A stretch of DNA of 36,762 nt from an uncultured Coriobacteriaceae bacterium. Its GTDB lineage: Bacteria > Actinomycetota > Coriobacteriia > Coriobacteriales > Eggerthellaceae. Every line of letters starts with the position of its first letter. The first letter of the stretch is position 1. Below the pieces are notes generated by a model. That model did not search any database. It was not told where the DNA came from and saw nothing but the letters and a program-made list of their open reading frames with translations. Location: positions 1 through 36,762 of the forward strand of contig URRZ01000011.1 of assembly GCA_900550385.1 (NCBI GenBank), given 5' to 3'. The position numbers were made by a program, and so were the translations under genes. Positions 7,379 to 16,105 of this stretch are shown here, piece after piece.

Positions 7379-7582
7379 GCCGACGGAACAACAGATGAAG
7401 TCGTCACCACCTCCCCGCAGGTCGAGCATAAGTCAGCGAGGCCGTCTGGGGTGCCCGGAGTTCGCGGGATCGCGAAGGCGCCGCGTACTTCGGTACGCAA
7501 GCCTTCGGGATCGCGCGAAGGCCGGGTGCCCCAGGCGGCCGCAGTGTCGGCTCGTTCCGTCGGCCGTCAGGCCGACGGAACG
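7379..7582. repeat. Structured ffh-rpsP gap: four-way cloverleaf plus terminal hairpin
   Basis: This part of the 366-bp gap between ffh and rpsP is almost entirely self-complementary. A 19-bp stem pairs 7440-7458 with 7522-7540 (16 Watson-Crick pairs and three G-T pairs as read on the plus strand). Three perfect hairpins sit inside: TTCGCG and CGCGAA (7461-7476), GCGTAC-TTCG-GTACGC (7483-7498), and GCCTTCG and CGAAGGC (7501-7522). Outside lies a 13-bp perfect hairpin (7553-7565 with 7570-7582), whose arm GGCCGACGGAAC also occurs at 7379-7390 and could pair with 7554-7565 instead. The outer hairpin starts 1 nt after the ffh stop, so it may end ffh transcription, though no T-run follows. The whole could be a small RNA, a repeat element or an mRNA-end structure. 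Confidence 0.6.
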
Positions 7583-7583
7583 A

Positions 7584-9005
7584 TTACTGCCCCATCATGT
7601 CCTGCAGGCGCTTCAGGTCCGAGGGGCGCAGGCCGCCGGGCATCCCGGGGATGCCCCGACGATGGCCGCGCTTGCCCTTCTTGCCCTTCTTGCCGCGTCC
7701 CGACATCATCTCCTCGGCGGCGGGCATCATCTTCTTCATCATCTTCTTCATCTCGTTGAACTTCTTGATGAGCTGGTTCACCTCGGTGACGCTGACGCCC
7801 GCGCCGCGCGCGATGCGGGCGCGGCGGCTGCCGTTCAGGATGTCGGGCTTGGCGCGCTCCTGCTTGGTCATGGAGTTGATGATCACCTCCATGCTGTCCA
7901 GCGCCTTCTCGTCCACCTGGCCCGTGGACAGCGCCTTGTCGCCGCCGGGCAGGGCCGAAAGCAGCTTCGCCACGCCGCCCATCTTGCGGATCTGGCGGTT
8001 CATGTCGATGAAGTCATCGAGCGTGATCTGGGTCTTCGCCAGGCGCTCGGCGGCCTCGGCCTCTTCCTCCTCCTGCTGCACGCGCATGGCGCTCTCGATG
8101 AGGCTGACCACGTCGCCCATGCCAAGGATGCGCTTGGCCATGCGGTCGGGATGGAACTGCTCCAGCGAGTCGGGCTTCTCGCCCGCGCTGATGAACATGA
8201 TGGGCTTGCCGGTGACCTGCTTGATGGAAAGCGCGCCGCCGCCGCGGGCGTCGCCGTCCATCTTCGACATGATGACGCCGTCGAAATCCACGCGCTCCGC
8301 GAAGGCCGACGCCACGTTCACCACGTCCTGGCCGGTCATGGCGTCAACCACCATGAGGATCTGGTCGGGCTCCACCGCCTCCTTGATGGCCTGGGCCTCC
8401 TCCATCATCTGCTCGTCGACATGCAAACGGCCCGCCGTGTCGACGATCACCACGTCGCGCAGGTTATCGATGGCATCCTGCACGCCCTCCTTGGCGATCT
8501 TCACCGGGTCGACGCCGTCGCCGCGGTACACGCGCACGCCGATCTCGCCGCCGAGGGTCTGCAGCTGGTCGGCTGCGGCGGGGCGGTACACATCGCACGC
8601 GACCAGCAGCGGGCTGTGGTTCTGCTCCTTCAGGCGATACGCCAGCTTCGCGGCAGCCGTGGTCTTGCCGGAGCCCTGCAGGCCCACCAGCATGATGACG
8701 TTGGGGATGCGGTTGGGGGCCAGCTGCAGCTTCGCATCCTCGCCGCCCAGAAGCCCCGCCAGCTCGTCCATGACGATCTTCACGACGTTCTGCGCAGGCG
8801 TGAGCGAATCCATCACGTCGGCGGTGAGGCAGCGTTCCTTGGTGCGGGAGATGAACTCCTTGACCACCTTGAAGTTGACGTCGGCCTCCAACAGCGCCAG
8901 GCGGATCTCGCGCATGGCGGAGTTGATGTCGTCCTCGGTGAGGCGTCCCTTGCCGCGCAGGCCCGAGAAGATGCCCTGCAGGCGGTTGGAGAGGTTTTCA
9001 AGCAT
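7584..9005 (-). CDS. ffh: Signal recognition particle protein Ffh
   Basis: Ffh (473 residues) is the GTPase that with 4.5S/SRP RNA delivers nascent membrane and secreted proteins to FtsY at the membrane. Order of domains: N-domain helices (1-90), G-domain with GLQGSGKTT (108-116), CDVYRPAAADQL, DTAGRLH near residue 190 and TKMDG-equivalent SKMDGDARGG, then the methionine-rich M-domain (about 320-445) with RQIRKMGGVAKLLSALPG and repeated KKMMKKMMP. A basic GKKGKKGKRGHRRG tail precedes the usual short end. The ATG at 9005 is chosen over longer in-frame starts because AAGGAG lies about 9 bases upstream and the protein then opens MLENLSNRLQ as in the family. No SRP RNA gene is seen nearby. Confidence 0.97.
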   Translation of the reverse strand: MLENLSNRLQGIFSGLRGKGRLTEDDINSAMREIRLALLEADVNFKVVKEFISRTKERCLTADVMDSLTPAQNVVKIVMDELAGLLGGEDAKLQLAPNRIPNVIMLVGLQGSGKTTAAAKLAYRLKEQNHSPLLVACDVYRPAAADQLQTLGGEIGVRVYRGDGVDPVKIAKEGVQDAIDNLRDVVIVDTAGRLHVDEQMMEEAQAIKEAVEPDQILMVVDAMTGQDVVNVASAFAERVDFDGVIMSKMDGDARGGGALSIKQVTGKPIMFISAGEKPDSLEQFHPDRMAKRILGMGDVVSLIESAMRVQQEEEEAEAAERLAKTQITLDDFIDMNRQIRKMGGVAKLLSALPGGDKALSTGQVDEKALDSMEVIINSMTKQERAKPDILNGSRRARIARGAGVSVTEVNQLIKKFNEMKKMMKKMMPAAEEMMSGRGKKGKKGKRGHRRGIPGMPGGLRPSDLKRLQDMMGQ

Positions 9006-9091
9006 GGGGTATGCTCCTTGTCGGCATCGGCGGAAAGCGGGCGCGCCAGACGGCGATCGCCCGCAGGTTCGTTTGTCGCGTGGCTTTCTAA

Positions 9092-9123
9092 CCGCTCGCA
9101 GCGAGCGGCATCCCAGCATTATA
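9092..9123 (-). promoter_or_regulatory. ffh -10 element and leader hairpin
   Basis: TATAAT on the minus strand at 9118-9123 is a perfect -10 hexamer; the sequence 17 bp upstream (GGCGGG) is a poor -35. A perfect 7-bp hairpin, CCGCTCG and CGAGCGG around CAG (9092-9108), lies at the start of the resulting ~105-nt leader. Confidence 0.5.
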
Positions 9124-9168
9124 GCCAATCTTCGATCGCGCCCGCCGTCTCGCCTGCCCCGAGCGGGA

Positions 9169-9439
9169 AATCGGCACCTCGGCTCCAAGAATCAATCGGC
9201 ACCTCGACTCCAAGATTCCGGGCTTTTGCGCGAGCGAAGCGGCGACGAGGCGCTCGGAGGATTCCGTTTCTCCTGCTCTTTTGCGCGAAAGACCCGGTGG
9301 GCGCGTCTTCATCGGCACCTTAAGCCCGTTTCGGAAGGCTCCGATCGCGCATTTCCCTCGATTCTTGGAGTTGCAAGCGTTCGAAGCAGCGGAGCAGCAT
9401 GCCTATCCGCGAAGCCGTCCTAAAGCGAAGCCGTCCTAA
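9169..9439. repeat. Repeats in the 438-bp gene-free ffh to carbonic anhydrase gap
   Basis: Two directly adjacent 25-bp units (9169-9193 and 9194-9218) share 23 of 25 bases and begin AATCGGCACCTCG. The first bases recur at 9310-9320 (ATCGGCACCT), and the unit's end recurs inverted at 9358-9370 (TCGATTCTTGGAG). A different 15-bp unit, GCGAAGCCGTCCTAA, occurs twice at 9409-9423 and 9425-9439, just after the carbonic anhydrase stop. No open reading frame with a ribosome binding site is seen here. These look like slippage-type or degenerate repeats. Confidence 0.65.
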
Positions 9440-9443
9440 GCGC

Positions 9444-10019
9444 CTACTCCAGGAAGTCGACCTTGCCGGAGTGGGTGTGGTAGATGGCGCCGGCGATGCG
9501 CAGGCCCGCCTCGTCGGCTAGGCGCGCAAGTTCGGGGCAGGCGCCGAGCGCCGTCATGCCGGCGCGCACGTTCAGCTCGCTCGCATGGTAGGGGTCGCGC
9601 TCGCTCCCGATGGCGGCGCAGATGGGCTCGGTCAGCGGCCCCATGACGCCCTCCCCCGTCTGCCCGGCGTCGGCCGCCTGGACGGACGCCTCGATGGCGC
9701 CGCAGCCGGTGTGACCCAGCACCAGCGCCAGCTTCACGTCCAGATGCTCGCAGGCGTACACCACGCTGGCAAGCTCGGCGGGGCCCACCACGTTGCCCGC
9801 CACGCGGACCACGAACAGGTCGCCCAACCCCATCATGAACATGTGCTCGGGGACCGTCCGCGAATCGGAGCATGCCACCACCACGGCGAACGGGCTTTGG
9901 CCATAGGCGTAGAGCTCCTCGACGCGCTGCGGGGACAGGTCGCGCTCGTGCGCGCGGATCGTGATGAAATCGGCATTGCCGCGCTTCAGGCGCGCAAGCG
10001 CCTCATCTGCGGAGATCAT
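9444..10019 (-). CDS. Beta-class carbonic anhydrase
   Basis: Reversible hydration of CO2 to bicarbonate in the cytoplasm, supplying carboxylases. The 191-residue protein has all beta-class zinc-site residues: C50, D52 and R54 in ACSDSRTVPE, and H103 and C106 in LGHTGCGAIEA. GDLFVVRVAGNVV (66-78) is also typical. It looks catalytically complete. The ATG at 10019 is selected because AAGGAGG lies 6-7 bases upstream; longer in-frame starts have none. It is 157 bp after the GNAT gene and 438 bp before ffh, so probably a single-gene unit. The subclass cannot be fixed by reading alone. Confidence 0.92.
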   Translation of the reverse strand: MISADEALARLKRGNADFITIRAHERDLSPQRVEELYAYGQSPFAVVVACSDSRTVPEHMFMMGLGDLFVVRVAGNVVGPAELASVVYACEHLDVKLALVLGHTGCGAIEASVQAADAGQTGEGVMGPLTEPICAAIGSERDPYHASELNVRAGMTALGACPELARLADEAGLRIAGAIYHTHSGKVDFLE

Positions 10020-10176
10020 GGGCCTTCCTCCTTCGAAACGGCCGGCGCCGCGACGCCGCTCTTCCGCGATGCGGCACCACAGGCAGGCGACGCCACCCCG
10101 CGCGCGACCGCCCCCGCGCAGCCGCCCCGCAAGACGATGCGGCGCGGCGACGACGCCCGGCACGCATCGCCCGGCG

Positions 10177-10665
10177 TTAGGCGCCGTGGTAGTAGATGAA
10201 CATGTCCTCGAACTCGCCGGCTCCGTTGCGGAAGCCCCCGGGGATCATGCCGATGCGCGTGAATCCGATGCTCTCGTACAGGTGCCGGGCGCCCTCGTTG
10301 CTTGCGACAACGGCGTTGAACTGCAGCCCGGTGAAGCCGCACGGCCCAAGGCTCGCCAGCGAGTCCAGCACCAGCGCGCGGCCGATGCCGCCGCCGCGCC
10401 GCGAGGCGTCCACCGCATAGCTGGCATTGGCCACATGCGAGCACCGCCCGATGTTGTTGGGGTGCAGGATGTAGAGCCCCGCGACCTCGCCATCCGCCAC
10501 CGCCACGGCGCATTTCGTCTGCCCGCCGAAGAAGGCGGAAGCCTCCGCATCGTCGGCGAGGCCGTCCACCTGAGGGAACGCGTTGCCCGCTGCCACGACC
10601 TCGTTCCAGATCGCGCGCATGCGCGGGATGTCGCCCTCGCTATACGGGCGCACCTCCACGCTCAT
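10177..10665 (-). CDS. GNAT family N-acetyltransferase
   Basis: A 162-residue acetyl-CoA-dependent acetyltransferase. The pyrophosphate-binding motif A is SRRGGGIGRALV (near residues 90-101, R/Q-x-x-G-x-G), preceded by SYAVDAS and followed by the motif B region NEGARHLYESIGFTRIGMIP. The substrate is unknown; the architecture (RPYSEGDIPRMRAIWNEVV start, GxYxxHPN) resembles the RimI/phosphinothricin-acetyltransferase-like branch. The ATG at 10665 overlaps the ftsY stop as ATGA (4-nt overlap), which indicates translational coupling; a GTG two codons earlier is a less likely start. It is the last gene of the rpmF-plsX-rnc-smc-ftsY run. Confidence 0.9.
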   Translation of the reverse strand: MSVEVRPYSEGDIPRMRAIWNEVVAAGNAFPQVDGLADDAEASAFFGGQTKCAVAVADGEVAGLYILHPNNIGRCSHVANASYAVDASRRGGGIGRALVLDSLASLGPCGFTGLQFNAVVASNEGARHLYESIGFTRIGMIPGGFRNGAGEFEDMFIYYHGA

Positions 10666-11588
10666 CGCCACTCACCGGCGTCGAAGTCGCCGATCAACGC
10701 GGCGGCGAAATCCTGAGCGTCGAAGTCGCGCAGATCGTCGATGCCCTCGCCCACGCCGATCTTGATGATGGGCAGCTCCAGCTCGTGCGACACCGCCAGC
10801 GCGATGCCGCCTTTCGCCGTGCCGTCCAGCTTCGTGACGATCAGCGCGTCCAGATCAAGCGCGCGGTTGAACTCGCGCGCCTGCTGCAGGCCGTTCTGCC
10901 CGGTGGTGGCATCGATGACCAGCACCGTGTAGACGGGCATGGACGAGCGTTTGCGCACCACGTTCACGACCTTCTCCAACTCGCGCATGAGATCGGCGGA
11001 GGTGTGCAGGCGGCCCGCCGTGTCGATGAGCACCAGATCGGCGCCTTCGGCCTCGGCCCGCTCGATGGTATCGTAGCAGACGCTGGCCGGATCGGCGCCG
11101 CGCTCGCGCGTGACCATCTCCACATCGGCGCGCTTGGCCCATACCTCCAGCTGCTCTATGGCGGCGGCGCGGAACGTGTCGGCCGAGCCCAGGATCACCT
11201 TGCGCCCGGAATCGACCGCCTCCTTGGCCAGCTTGCCCACCGTGGTGGTCTTGCCCGTCCCGTTGATGCCGACGAACAGGACGAGCGCCTGGTCGCCGCC
11301 GAGGATCTGATCGCCGCCGGGCGTGAACGTTTCGGCGATGTGCTCCTTCAGAAGGTCCAGCACCGCATAGGCGTCGGGCAGGGCCTGGCGCGTGGCGGTG
11401 TCGCGCAGGCGCTCCACGATGTCGGACGCCGCCATGCCGCCCACATCGGCCAGGATCAGCGTTTCCTCCAGCGTGTCCCAGAACTCCTCGTCGAGCGCGG
11501 GCCCACGGTCCAAAAGGACGTTCATCTGCTCCTTGAAGCGGTCGCGCGAGCGCGCCAGCCCCTCGCTGATCTTCTCGAAAAAGCCCAT
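10662..11588 (-). CDS. ftsY: SRP receptor GTPase FtsY
   Basis: FtsY docks the SRP-ribosome complex at the membrane and activates GTP hydrolysis with Ffh. The 308 residues comprise a short NG-type form without a long acidic A-domain. Motifs: FVGINGTGKTTTVGKLA (G1, residues 105-121), GSADTFRAAAIEQL, LIDTAGRLHTSADLM (G3) and VTKLDGTAKGG (G4), ending with the typical GVGEGIDDLRDFDAQDF. It begins MGFFEKISEGLARSRDRF, an amphipathic membrane-targeting helix seen in the family. It lies 12 bp after smc, in the common rnc-smc-ftsY order, and overlaps the GNAT gene by 4 nt. Ffh, its partner, is encoded 1.7 kb further on. Confidence 0.97.
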   Translation of the reverse strand: MGFFEKISEGLARSRDRFKEQMNVLLDRGPALDEEFWDTLEETLILADVGGMAASDIVERLRDTATRQALPDAYAVLDLLKEHIAETFTPGGDQILGGDQALVLFVGINGTGKTTTVGKLAKEAVDSGRKVILGSADTFRAAAIEQLEVWAKRADVEMVTRERGADPASVCYDTIERAEAEGADLVLIDTAGRLHTSADLMRELEKVVNVVRKRSSMPVYTVLVIDATTGQNGLQQAREFNRALDLDALIVTKLDGTAKGGIALAVSHELELPIIKIGVGEGIDDLRDFDAQDFAAALIGDFDAGEWR

Positions 11589-11600
11589 GAGGCCCCTCCC

Positions 11601-14600
11601 CTACTCGGCGTGCTGGAGCGCATGCTCCAGACGCTGGCTCACTACCTTGGTGACGCCGTCGGATTGCATGGACACGCCGAACAGCACGTCGGCCATCTCC
11701 ATCGTGCGGCGCTGGTGCGTGATCATGATCAGCTGCGTGGTGTCGCGCAGCGAGTTCAGGTACGCCGTCAGCCTCCGCAGGTTGGTGTCGTCGAGCGCCG
11801 CTTCCACCTCATCCAGGATGTAGAACGGCGTGGCGCGCGTGCGGTACACCGCGAACAGCAACGCCAGCGCGGTCAGCGACTTCTCGCCGCCCGACATCAG
11901 CATCATCTTGGTGATGCGCTTGCCGCGCGGCTGGGCGGCCACCTCCACGCCCGTGTTCTCCAGGTCGTCCGGGTCCACCAGCGAAAGCTGGGCGGAGCCG
12001 CCGGGGAACAGCACCGAGAATATCTCGCGGAAGTTCGCGTCCACCGTCTCGAACGTGCGAATGAAATCGTCTTTCATGCGGGCATCGATCACGCGCACGA
12101 TCTTGGCCAGCGAACGGCGTGCGGTCTCAAGGTCGTCCAGCTGGGCCGCGAGGTAATCGTAGCGCGCCTTCAGCTGATCGTATTCCTGGGCTGCGTCGGG
12201 GTTGATAGTGCCCATGTTCGCGATGCGGCGGCGCAGCTTGAACGCCTCGCCCTCAAGCGATGCGCGGTCCTCCAGCTCGGGGAGGGCCAGCGCCTTCTCA
12301 AGCGGCATGCCGCAGTCGTGGACGATGGCGTTCACAGCGGCATCCACCTGGACTTCCAGACGGCCCTTATCGACGCGCACCTGGCCCATGCGGGAGTTCG
12401 CCTCGTCGAAGGCGTCGTGGGCGCCGCGCGCCTTGGCGCGCGCCTCGTTCGCCTGGTTGTGCAGGCCCGAAGACGAATCCTGCGCCAAGGAGGCGCGCTC
12501 CTCCAGCGATCGCGCGCGGCGGCGAGCGGAATCCGCCAGCTCCTCCATCAACGCCAATAGCGGCACGGCACGGTGCTCCGCGGCCGATTTGCGGACGAGC
12601 GAGGCGCGCGCCTGCTCGTCGGCACGCTCCAGCTCCGCCAGCTCGCGCGCGCGGGCGTCCACGATGCGCGCGGTGTAGGTCTGCCGCTCCGCCAAGGTCG
12701 CGGCCGAAAGCCGCGCCTGAGTCAGCTCGTCGCGCGCTTGGGCCGCCTGCTTGCGAAGCGGCGCCAGCTTCTCGCGAAGCTCGGCAAGCGACACGTCGCA
12801 GGAGCGGACGCGCTCATCCAGCTCGACGATGCGCTTCTCCAAAGCCTCGACGGTGGGGCGGGCGGCATCGACCGCTTTCGAGGCGTCGGTGCGCTGGCGC
12901 TCAACGTCCTCCTGCTCGCGTTTGAGCGAGGAGAGCTTGCCCTGCGCGGCGCGGGCCTCCGCCTCGGCCGCCTCGGCGGCGCCGCGCGCCGTCGCCAGCG
13001 ATTGGGACAGATGCAGGCTGTCGGTCTGCGCCGTGCGCAGCGCCTCCTCGGCATCCGACAGCGAAGCCTCGGCTGCCGTCTTCGCCTCGACGGCGGCGGC
13101 AAGCTCGCTTCTCAAGCCCTCCAAGCGGCGGGCGCGCGCGAGCACGCCTTCCCGCCCCTCGTCGACGCCGCGGCCGATGGTCACCTTGCCGGAAGGCCAA
13201 ACGACCTCGCCCGATTCGGTGGCGAACCGGATGCCGGACGCGTCGCCGCGATGAGCGGAGAGCGCCTCTTCCAAGGAGGCGCACACAACCACGTCGCCGA
13301 GCAGCGCCTCGACGGCGCAAGCCACCTCCTGCGGGCACTCCACGTCGTCGACGAGGGCGCGTCCCCCGCAAGCCGCGGCCGCATCGCGCGAAGGAAGGGG
13401 GCCGCTGCCGCCGCCTCGGGGCACCAGCACCACCTCGCCGGCGGCGCCTTCCGCCTCCAACCGGCGCGCGATGGCGCCGGAATGCGACAGCTCGTCCACC
13501 AGCAGGGCGGCGACATCGGGCCCCAGCAAGTGCTCGACCAGCGCCTCGGAGCGGGGCGCGACGCGCAGCGCATGCGAAAGCGGCGCGGGGGATCCCCCCA
13601 CCTCCCCGGCATGGTCGAGCAGCCACGAGCGCGCCGGCCCCGACGAGGCCGTCGTGCGCTCCATCTGCTCGAGGCCCTTGATCTGCGAGGCGAGAACCGA
13701 CGCCGCGTCGCGCGCCTCGTCCAGCGCCCGGCGCGCCTGCTCGCGCGCGTTCACCGCGGCGCCCGCCTTCTCGCGCGCCGCCCTCTCCGACTCCTCCAAG
13801 CCGGACAGCTCGCGGCGCGCCTTCTCCAGCGCCGAGTCCTTCTCCGACGCCTCCGAGATCGCGCGGTCAAGCTGCGATGCGAGCTCCTGCTGGCGCGCCT
13901 CGACCAGCTTGGCGTGCGCGACGCCCGCCGCAAGCTCCTCGCGCGTGCGCTGCAGATCGCGGCCCGCCTGCTCGGAAGCCGTCTGCGCCCCGCGCCGGTC
14001 CTTCTCCAGGCGGGACATCTCCTTGTCGGCGTCGCGATGCTCCTGAGTGAGGCGCGCGTGCTCGGCGGACAGGCGCGCCACCTCGGCGTCGGCGGTTTCC
14101 TTCTTCGCCTTCGCCTCCGCCAGCTGCGCCTGCGCCTCCGCCTTGTCGGAGAGCGCCTGCGCGCGCCGCGCCTTATCGGATTCCAGGGACACCTTCAGGT
14201 CCGCCACGTAGGTCTGCGCGGCGCGGCGCTTCTCATGCAGCAGCAGCGTCGCGGCGTCGAAGCGCTCCACCGCCGACGAGGCGCGCCGATGCAGGCGCGA
14301 AAGCTCCCCCGCGTCGGCCGTCTGCTTGCGGATGAGCTCCTGCACCCGCTCCGCCTCCTGCTCGGCCTGCGAGATGGCCTGCCGCTTCTGCTCCAGCTCG
14401 GCCTCGAGCGCCTTCTCGCGCTCCACCGCCTGGTCCCAGGACCGCTGGAGCGCGCGCAGGTCGTCCACGGCGAGCGAGATCGTCATATCGGAAAGCTGCG
14501 CCGTGAGCTCCTGGTAGGTCCGCGCGCGCTTCGCCTTGCGGGCGAGGGGCCCCAGCTGGCGCTCGACCTCCTGCGCGACATCTTTCACGCGGGCGAGGTG

Positions 14601-15158
14601 CTGGTCCATGCGCTCGAGCTTGCGCGCGCTTTTCGCCTTGCGCTGCTTGTGCTTGAGCACGCCCGCAGCCTCCTCGATGAGGGCGCGGCGGTCCTCGGGC
14701 TTGGACTGCAGGATGGAATCAAGGTTGCCCTGGCTGATGATCGAATGGGTGCCCGTGCCCAACCCGGAGTCGTGCAGGATGTCCAGCACGTCCATGCGTC
14801 GGGCGGGCGAGCCGTTGATCAGGTACTCGCTCTCGCCCGATCGGTACATGCGGCGCGTGATGGACACCTCGGAGTAGTCGACGGGAAGCGTGCCGTCGGA
14901 GTTGTCCAGCACAAGGTCGACCTCGGCGAGGCCGACGCTCTTGCGCGCCGAGGACCCCGCGAAGATGACGTCCTCCATGGCCTGGCCGCGCAGGTTCTTG
15001 GCGTTGCGCTCGCCCAGGACCCACAGGACGGCGTCGGAGATGTTGGATTTGCCCGACCCGTTCGGGCCGACGATGGCGGTGATGCCGGGTTCGAGCGTCA
15101 GCACGCTGCGGTCGGCGAACGATTTGAACCCCTTGAGGATGAGCGACTTCAGGTACAT
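11601..15158 (-). CDS. smc: Chromosome segregation/condensation protein SMC
   Basis: SMC (1185 residues, full length) forms the ATP-driven loop-extruding ring that organises and segregates the chromosome with ScpA and ScpB (not in this window). The N-terminal head has Walker A GPNGSGKSN (31-39) after YLKSLILKGFKSFADR. Two very long coiled coils, rich in A, E, R and K, flank the hinge at about residues 510-660 (ARSWLLDHAGEV to GKVTIGRG). The C-terminal head carries the signature LMSGGEKSLTALALLFA near residue 1087, Walker B FYILDEVEAALDD near 1112 and the switch THQRRTMEMAD. The hinge is somewhat divergent, with a glycine-rich PRGGGSGPLP loop. The gene follows rnc by 8 bp and precedes ftsY by 12 bp. 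Confidence 0.97.
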   Translation of the reverse strand: MYLKSLILKGFKSFADRSVLTLEPGITAIVGPNGSGKSNISDAVLWVLGERNAKNLRGQAMEDVIFAGSSARKSVGLAEVDLVLDNSDGTLPVDYSEVSITRRMYRSGESEYLINGSPARRMDVLDILHDSGLGTGTHSIISQGNLDSILQSKPEDRRALIEEAAGVLKHKQRKAKSARKLERMDQHLARVKDVAQEVERQLGPLARKAKRARTYQELTAQLSDMTISLAVDDLRALQRSWDQAVEREKALEAELEQKRQAISQAEQEAERVQELIRKQTADAGELSRLHRRASSAVERFDAATLLLHEKRRAAQTYVADLKVSLESDKARRAQALSDKAEAQAQLAEAKAKKETADAEVARLSAEHARLTQEHRDADKEMSRLEKDRRGAQTASEQAGRDLQRTREELAAGVAHAKLVEARQQELASQLDRAISEASEKDSALEKARRELSGLEESERAAREKAGAAVNAREQARRALDEARDAASVLASQIKGLEQMERTTASSGPARSWLLDHAGEVGGSPAPLSHALRVAPRSEALVEHLLGPDVAALLVDELSHSGAIARRLEAEGAAGEVVLVPRGGGSGPLPSRDAAAACGGRALVDDVECPQEVACAVEALLGDVVVCASLEEALSAHRGDASGIRFATESGEVVWPSGKVTIGRGVDEGREGVLARARRLEGLRSELAAAVEAKTAAEASLSDAEEALRTAQTDSLHLSQSLATARGAAEAAEAEARAAQGKLSSLKREQEDVERQRTDASKAVDAARPTVEALEKRIVELDERVRSCDVSLAELREKLAPLRKQAAQARDELTQARLSAATLAERQTYTARIVDARARELAELERADEQARASLVRKSAAEHRAVPLLALMEELADSARRRARSLEERASLAQDSSSGLHNQANEARAKARGAHDAFDEANSRMGQVRVDKGRLEVQVDAAVNAIVHDCGMPLEKALALPELEDRASLEGEAFKLRRRIANMGTINPDAAQEYDQLKARYDYLAAQLDDLETARRSLAKIVRVIDARMKDDFIRTFETVDANFREIFSVLFPGGSAQLSLVDPDDLENTGVEVAAQPRGKRITKMMLMSGGEKSLTALALLFAVYRTRATPFYILDEVEAALDDTNLRRLTAYLNSLRDTTQLIMITHQRRTMEMADVLFGVSMQSDGVTKVVSQRLEHALQHAE

Positions 15159-15166
15159 CGCGCGCC

Positions 15167-16015
15167 CTACGCCCCGGTCTTGCGCTGCTTGGCGAGTTCG
15201 CGCTCGCTCTTGCGGCGCGCCTTCTCCTCCGCCTTCGCCGCGGCGCGCTCGGCCTTCGCCTGCTTCGCCGCCTCGGCCTTCTCGGCGCGCTGGGCGCTGT
15301 CCACGCCCAAACCGAAGAACTCGCCCAAGCGCGCGAGCGTGCTCTTGGCCGCCTGGCTCTCGGCCTCCTTCTTAGTGCGGCCGGTCCCCAGCGCCAGGCC
15401 CTGCGACCCGGCGAACACCTGCGCGACGAACGTGCGGTTGTGCGGGGGGCCCTGCGTCTCAACCAGCTTGTAGGTGGGGGTTATGCCGTCTTCCTGGAGC
15501 TTCTCCTGAAGCGCGCTTTTGGGGTTTTCCGGCTCCAGCGCCAGCTCCGGCGACATGCGCGGGATCAGCGTGCGGTCGACGAACGCGCGCGCCGCCTCGA
15601 CGCCGCCGTCGAGGAACAGGGCGCCCACCACCGCTTCGTACACGTTCTCCAGCGCGGAATGGAGGCCGCGCTTGCCGGTGCCCGTCTCGGAGGAGCCGAA
15701 CACGATGATGTCGGCGAACCCCAGATGGTCCGCGACGTCGGCAAGCGTGGTGCCCGCGACGAGCGCGACCTTGATGCGCGTCAGGCCGCCCTCGTCCAAA
15801 TCGTGGAAGCGCTCGAAGGCGGTCGCGGCGACGATGGCGCCCAGGATGCTGTCGCCGAGGAACTCCAAACGCTCGTAGGAGTACTTGACGGCGCGCCCTT
15901 CGACGGCGGAAGGATGGGTCACGGCGGAAAGGAGCAGCTGCTCGTTGCCGAAGCGGTAACCGAGGATCTCCTGCGCCTTGTCCAGCTTGCTTCGTTGTTC
16001 TTCCGCGAACTCCAT
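15167..16015 (-). CDS. rnc: Ribonuclease III with basic, alanine-rich C-terminal tail
   Basis: Endonuclease that cuts double-stranded RNA, including rRNA precursors. The 282-residue protein has the RNase III signature ERLEFLGDSILGAIV (48-62, with E51 and D55 as metal ligands) and the second catalytic stretch ENVYEAVVGALFLDGG near residues 120-135. A double-stranded RNA-binding domain spans about 160-235 (ALQEKLQEDG to AAKSTLARLGEFFG). The last ~43 residues are a lysine/alanine/glutamate-rich tail beyond the normal fold, making the protein about 40 residues longer than usual. The tail may add RNA or protein contacts. It sits between plsX (90 bp upstream) and smc (8 bp downstream), the standard gene order. 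Confidence 0.95.
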   Translation of the reverse strand: MEFAEEQRSKLDKAQEILGYRFGNEQLLLSAVTHPSAVEGRAVKYSYERLEFLGDSILGAIVAATAFERFHDLDEGGLTRIKVALVAGTTLADVADHLGFADIIVFGSSETGTGKRGLHSALENVYEAVVGALFLDGGVEAARAFVDRTLIPRMSPELALEPENPKSALQEKLQEDGITPTYKLVETQGPPHNRTFVAQVFAGSQGLALGTGRTKKEAESQAAKSTLARLGEFFGLGVDSAQRAEKAEAAKQAKAERAAAKAEEKARRKSERELAKQRKTGA

Positions 16016-16105
16016 TTCCCCTGCCTCTTACGCCGCGCCCCGCGGGCGCATCGATATGCCGCCCGATCGGCGGCTTCGCCATTCACCTATTCTAACCAAG
16101 CCCCG

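Noticed and set aside
7379..7582. tRNA or tRNA-like gene in the cloverleaf
   Set aside because: Loops are 4, 4 and 8 nt, there is no TTCGA-type T-loop in the right arm, no CCA, and the closing stem is 19 bp.
12573..15473. 966-codon open frame opposite smc
   Set aside because: Antisense shadow of a complete SMC; Leu/Arg/Gly-rich translation with no motif.
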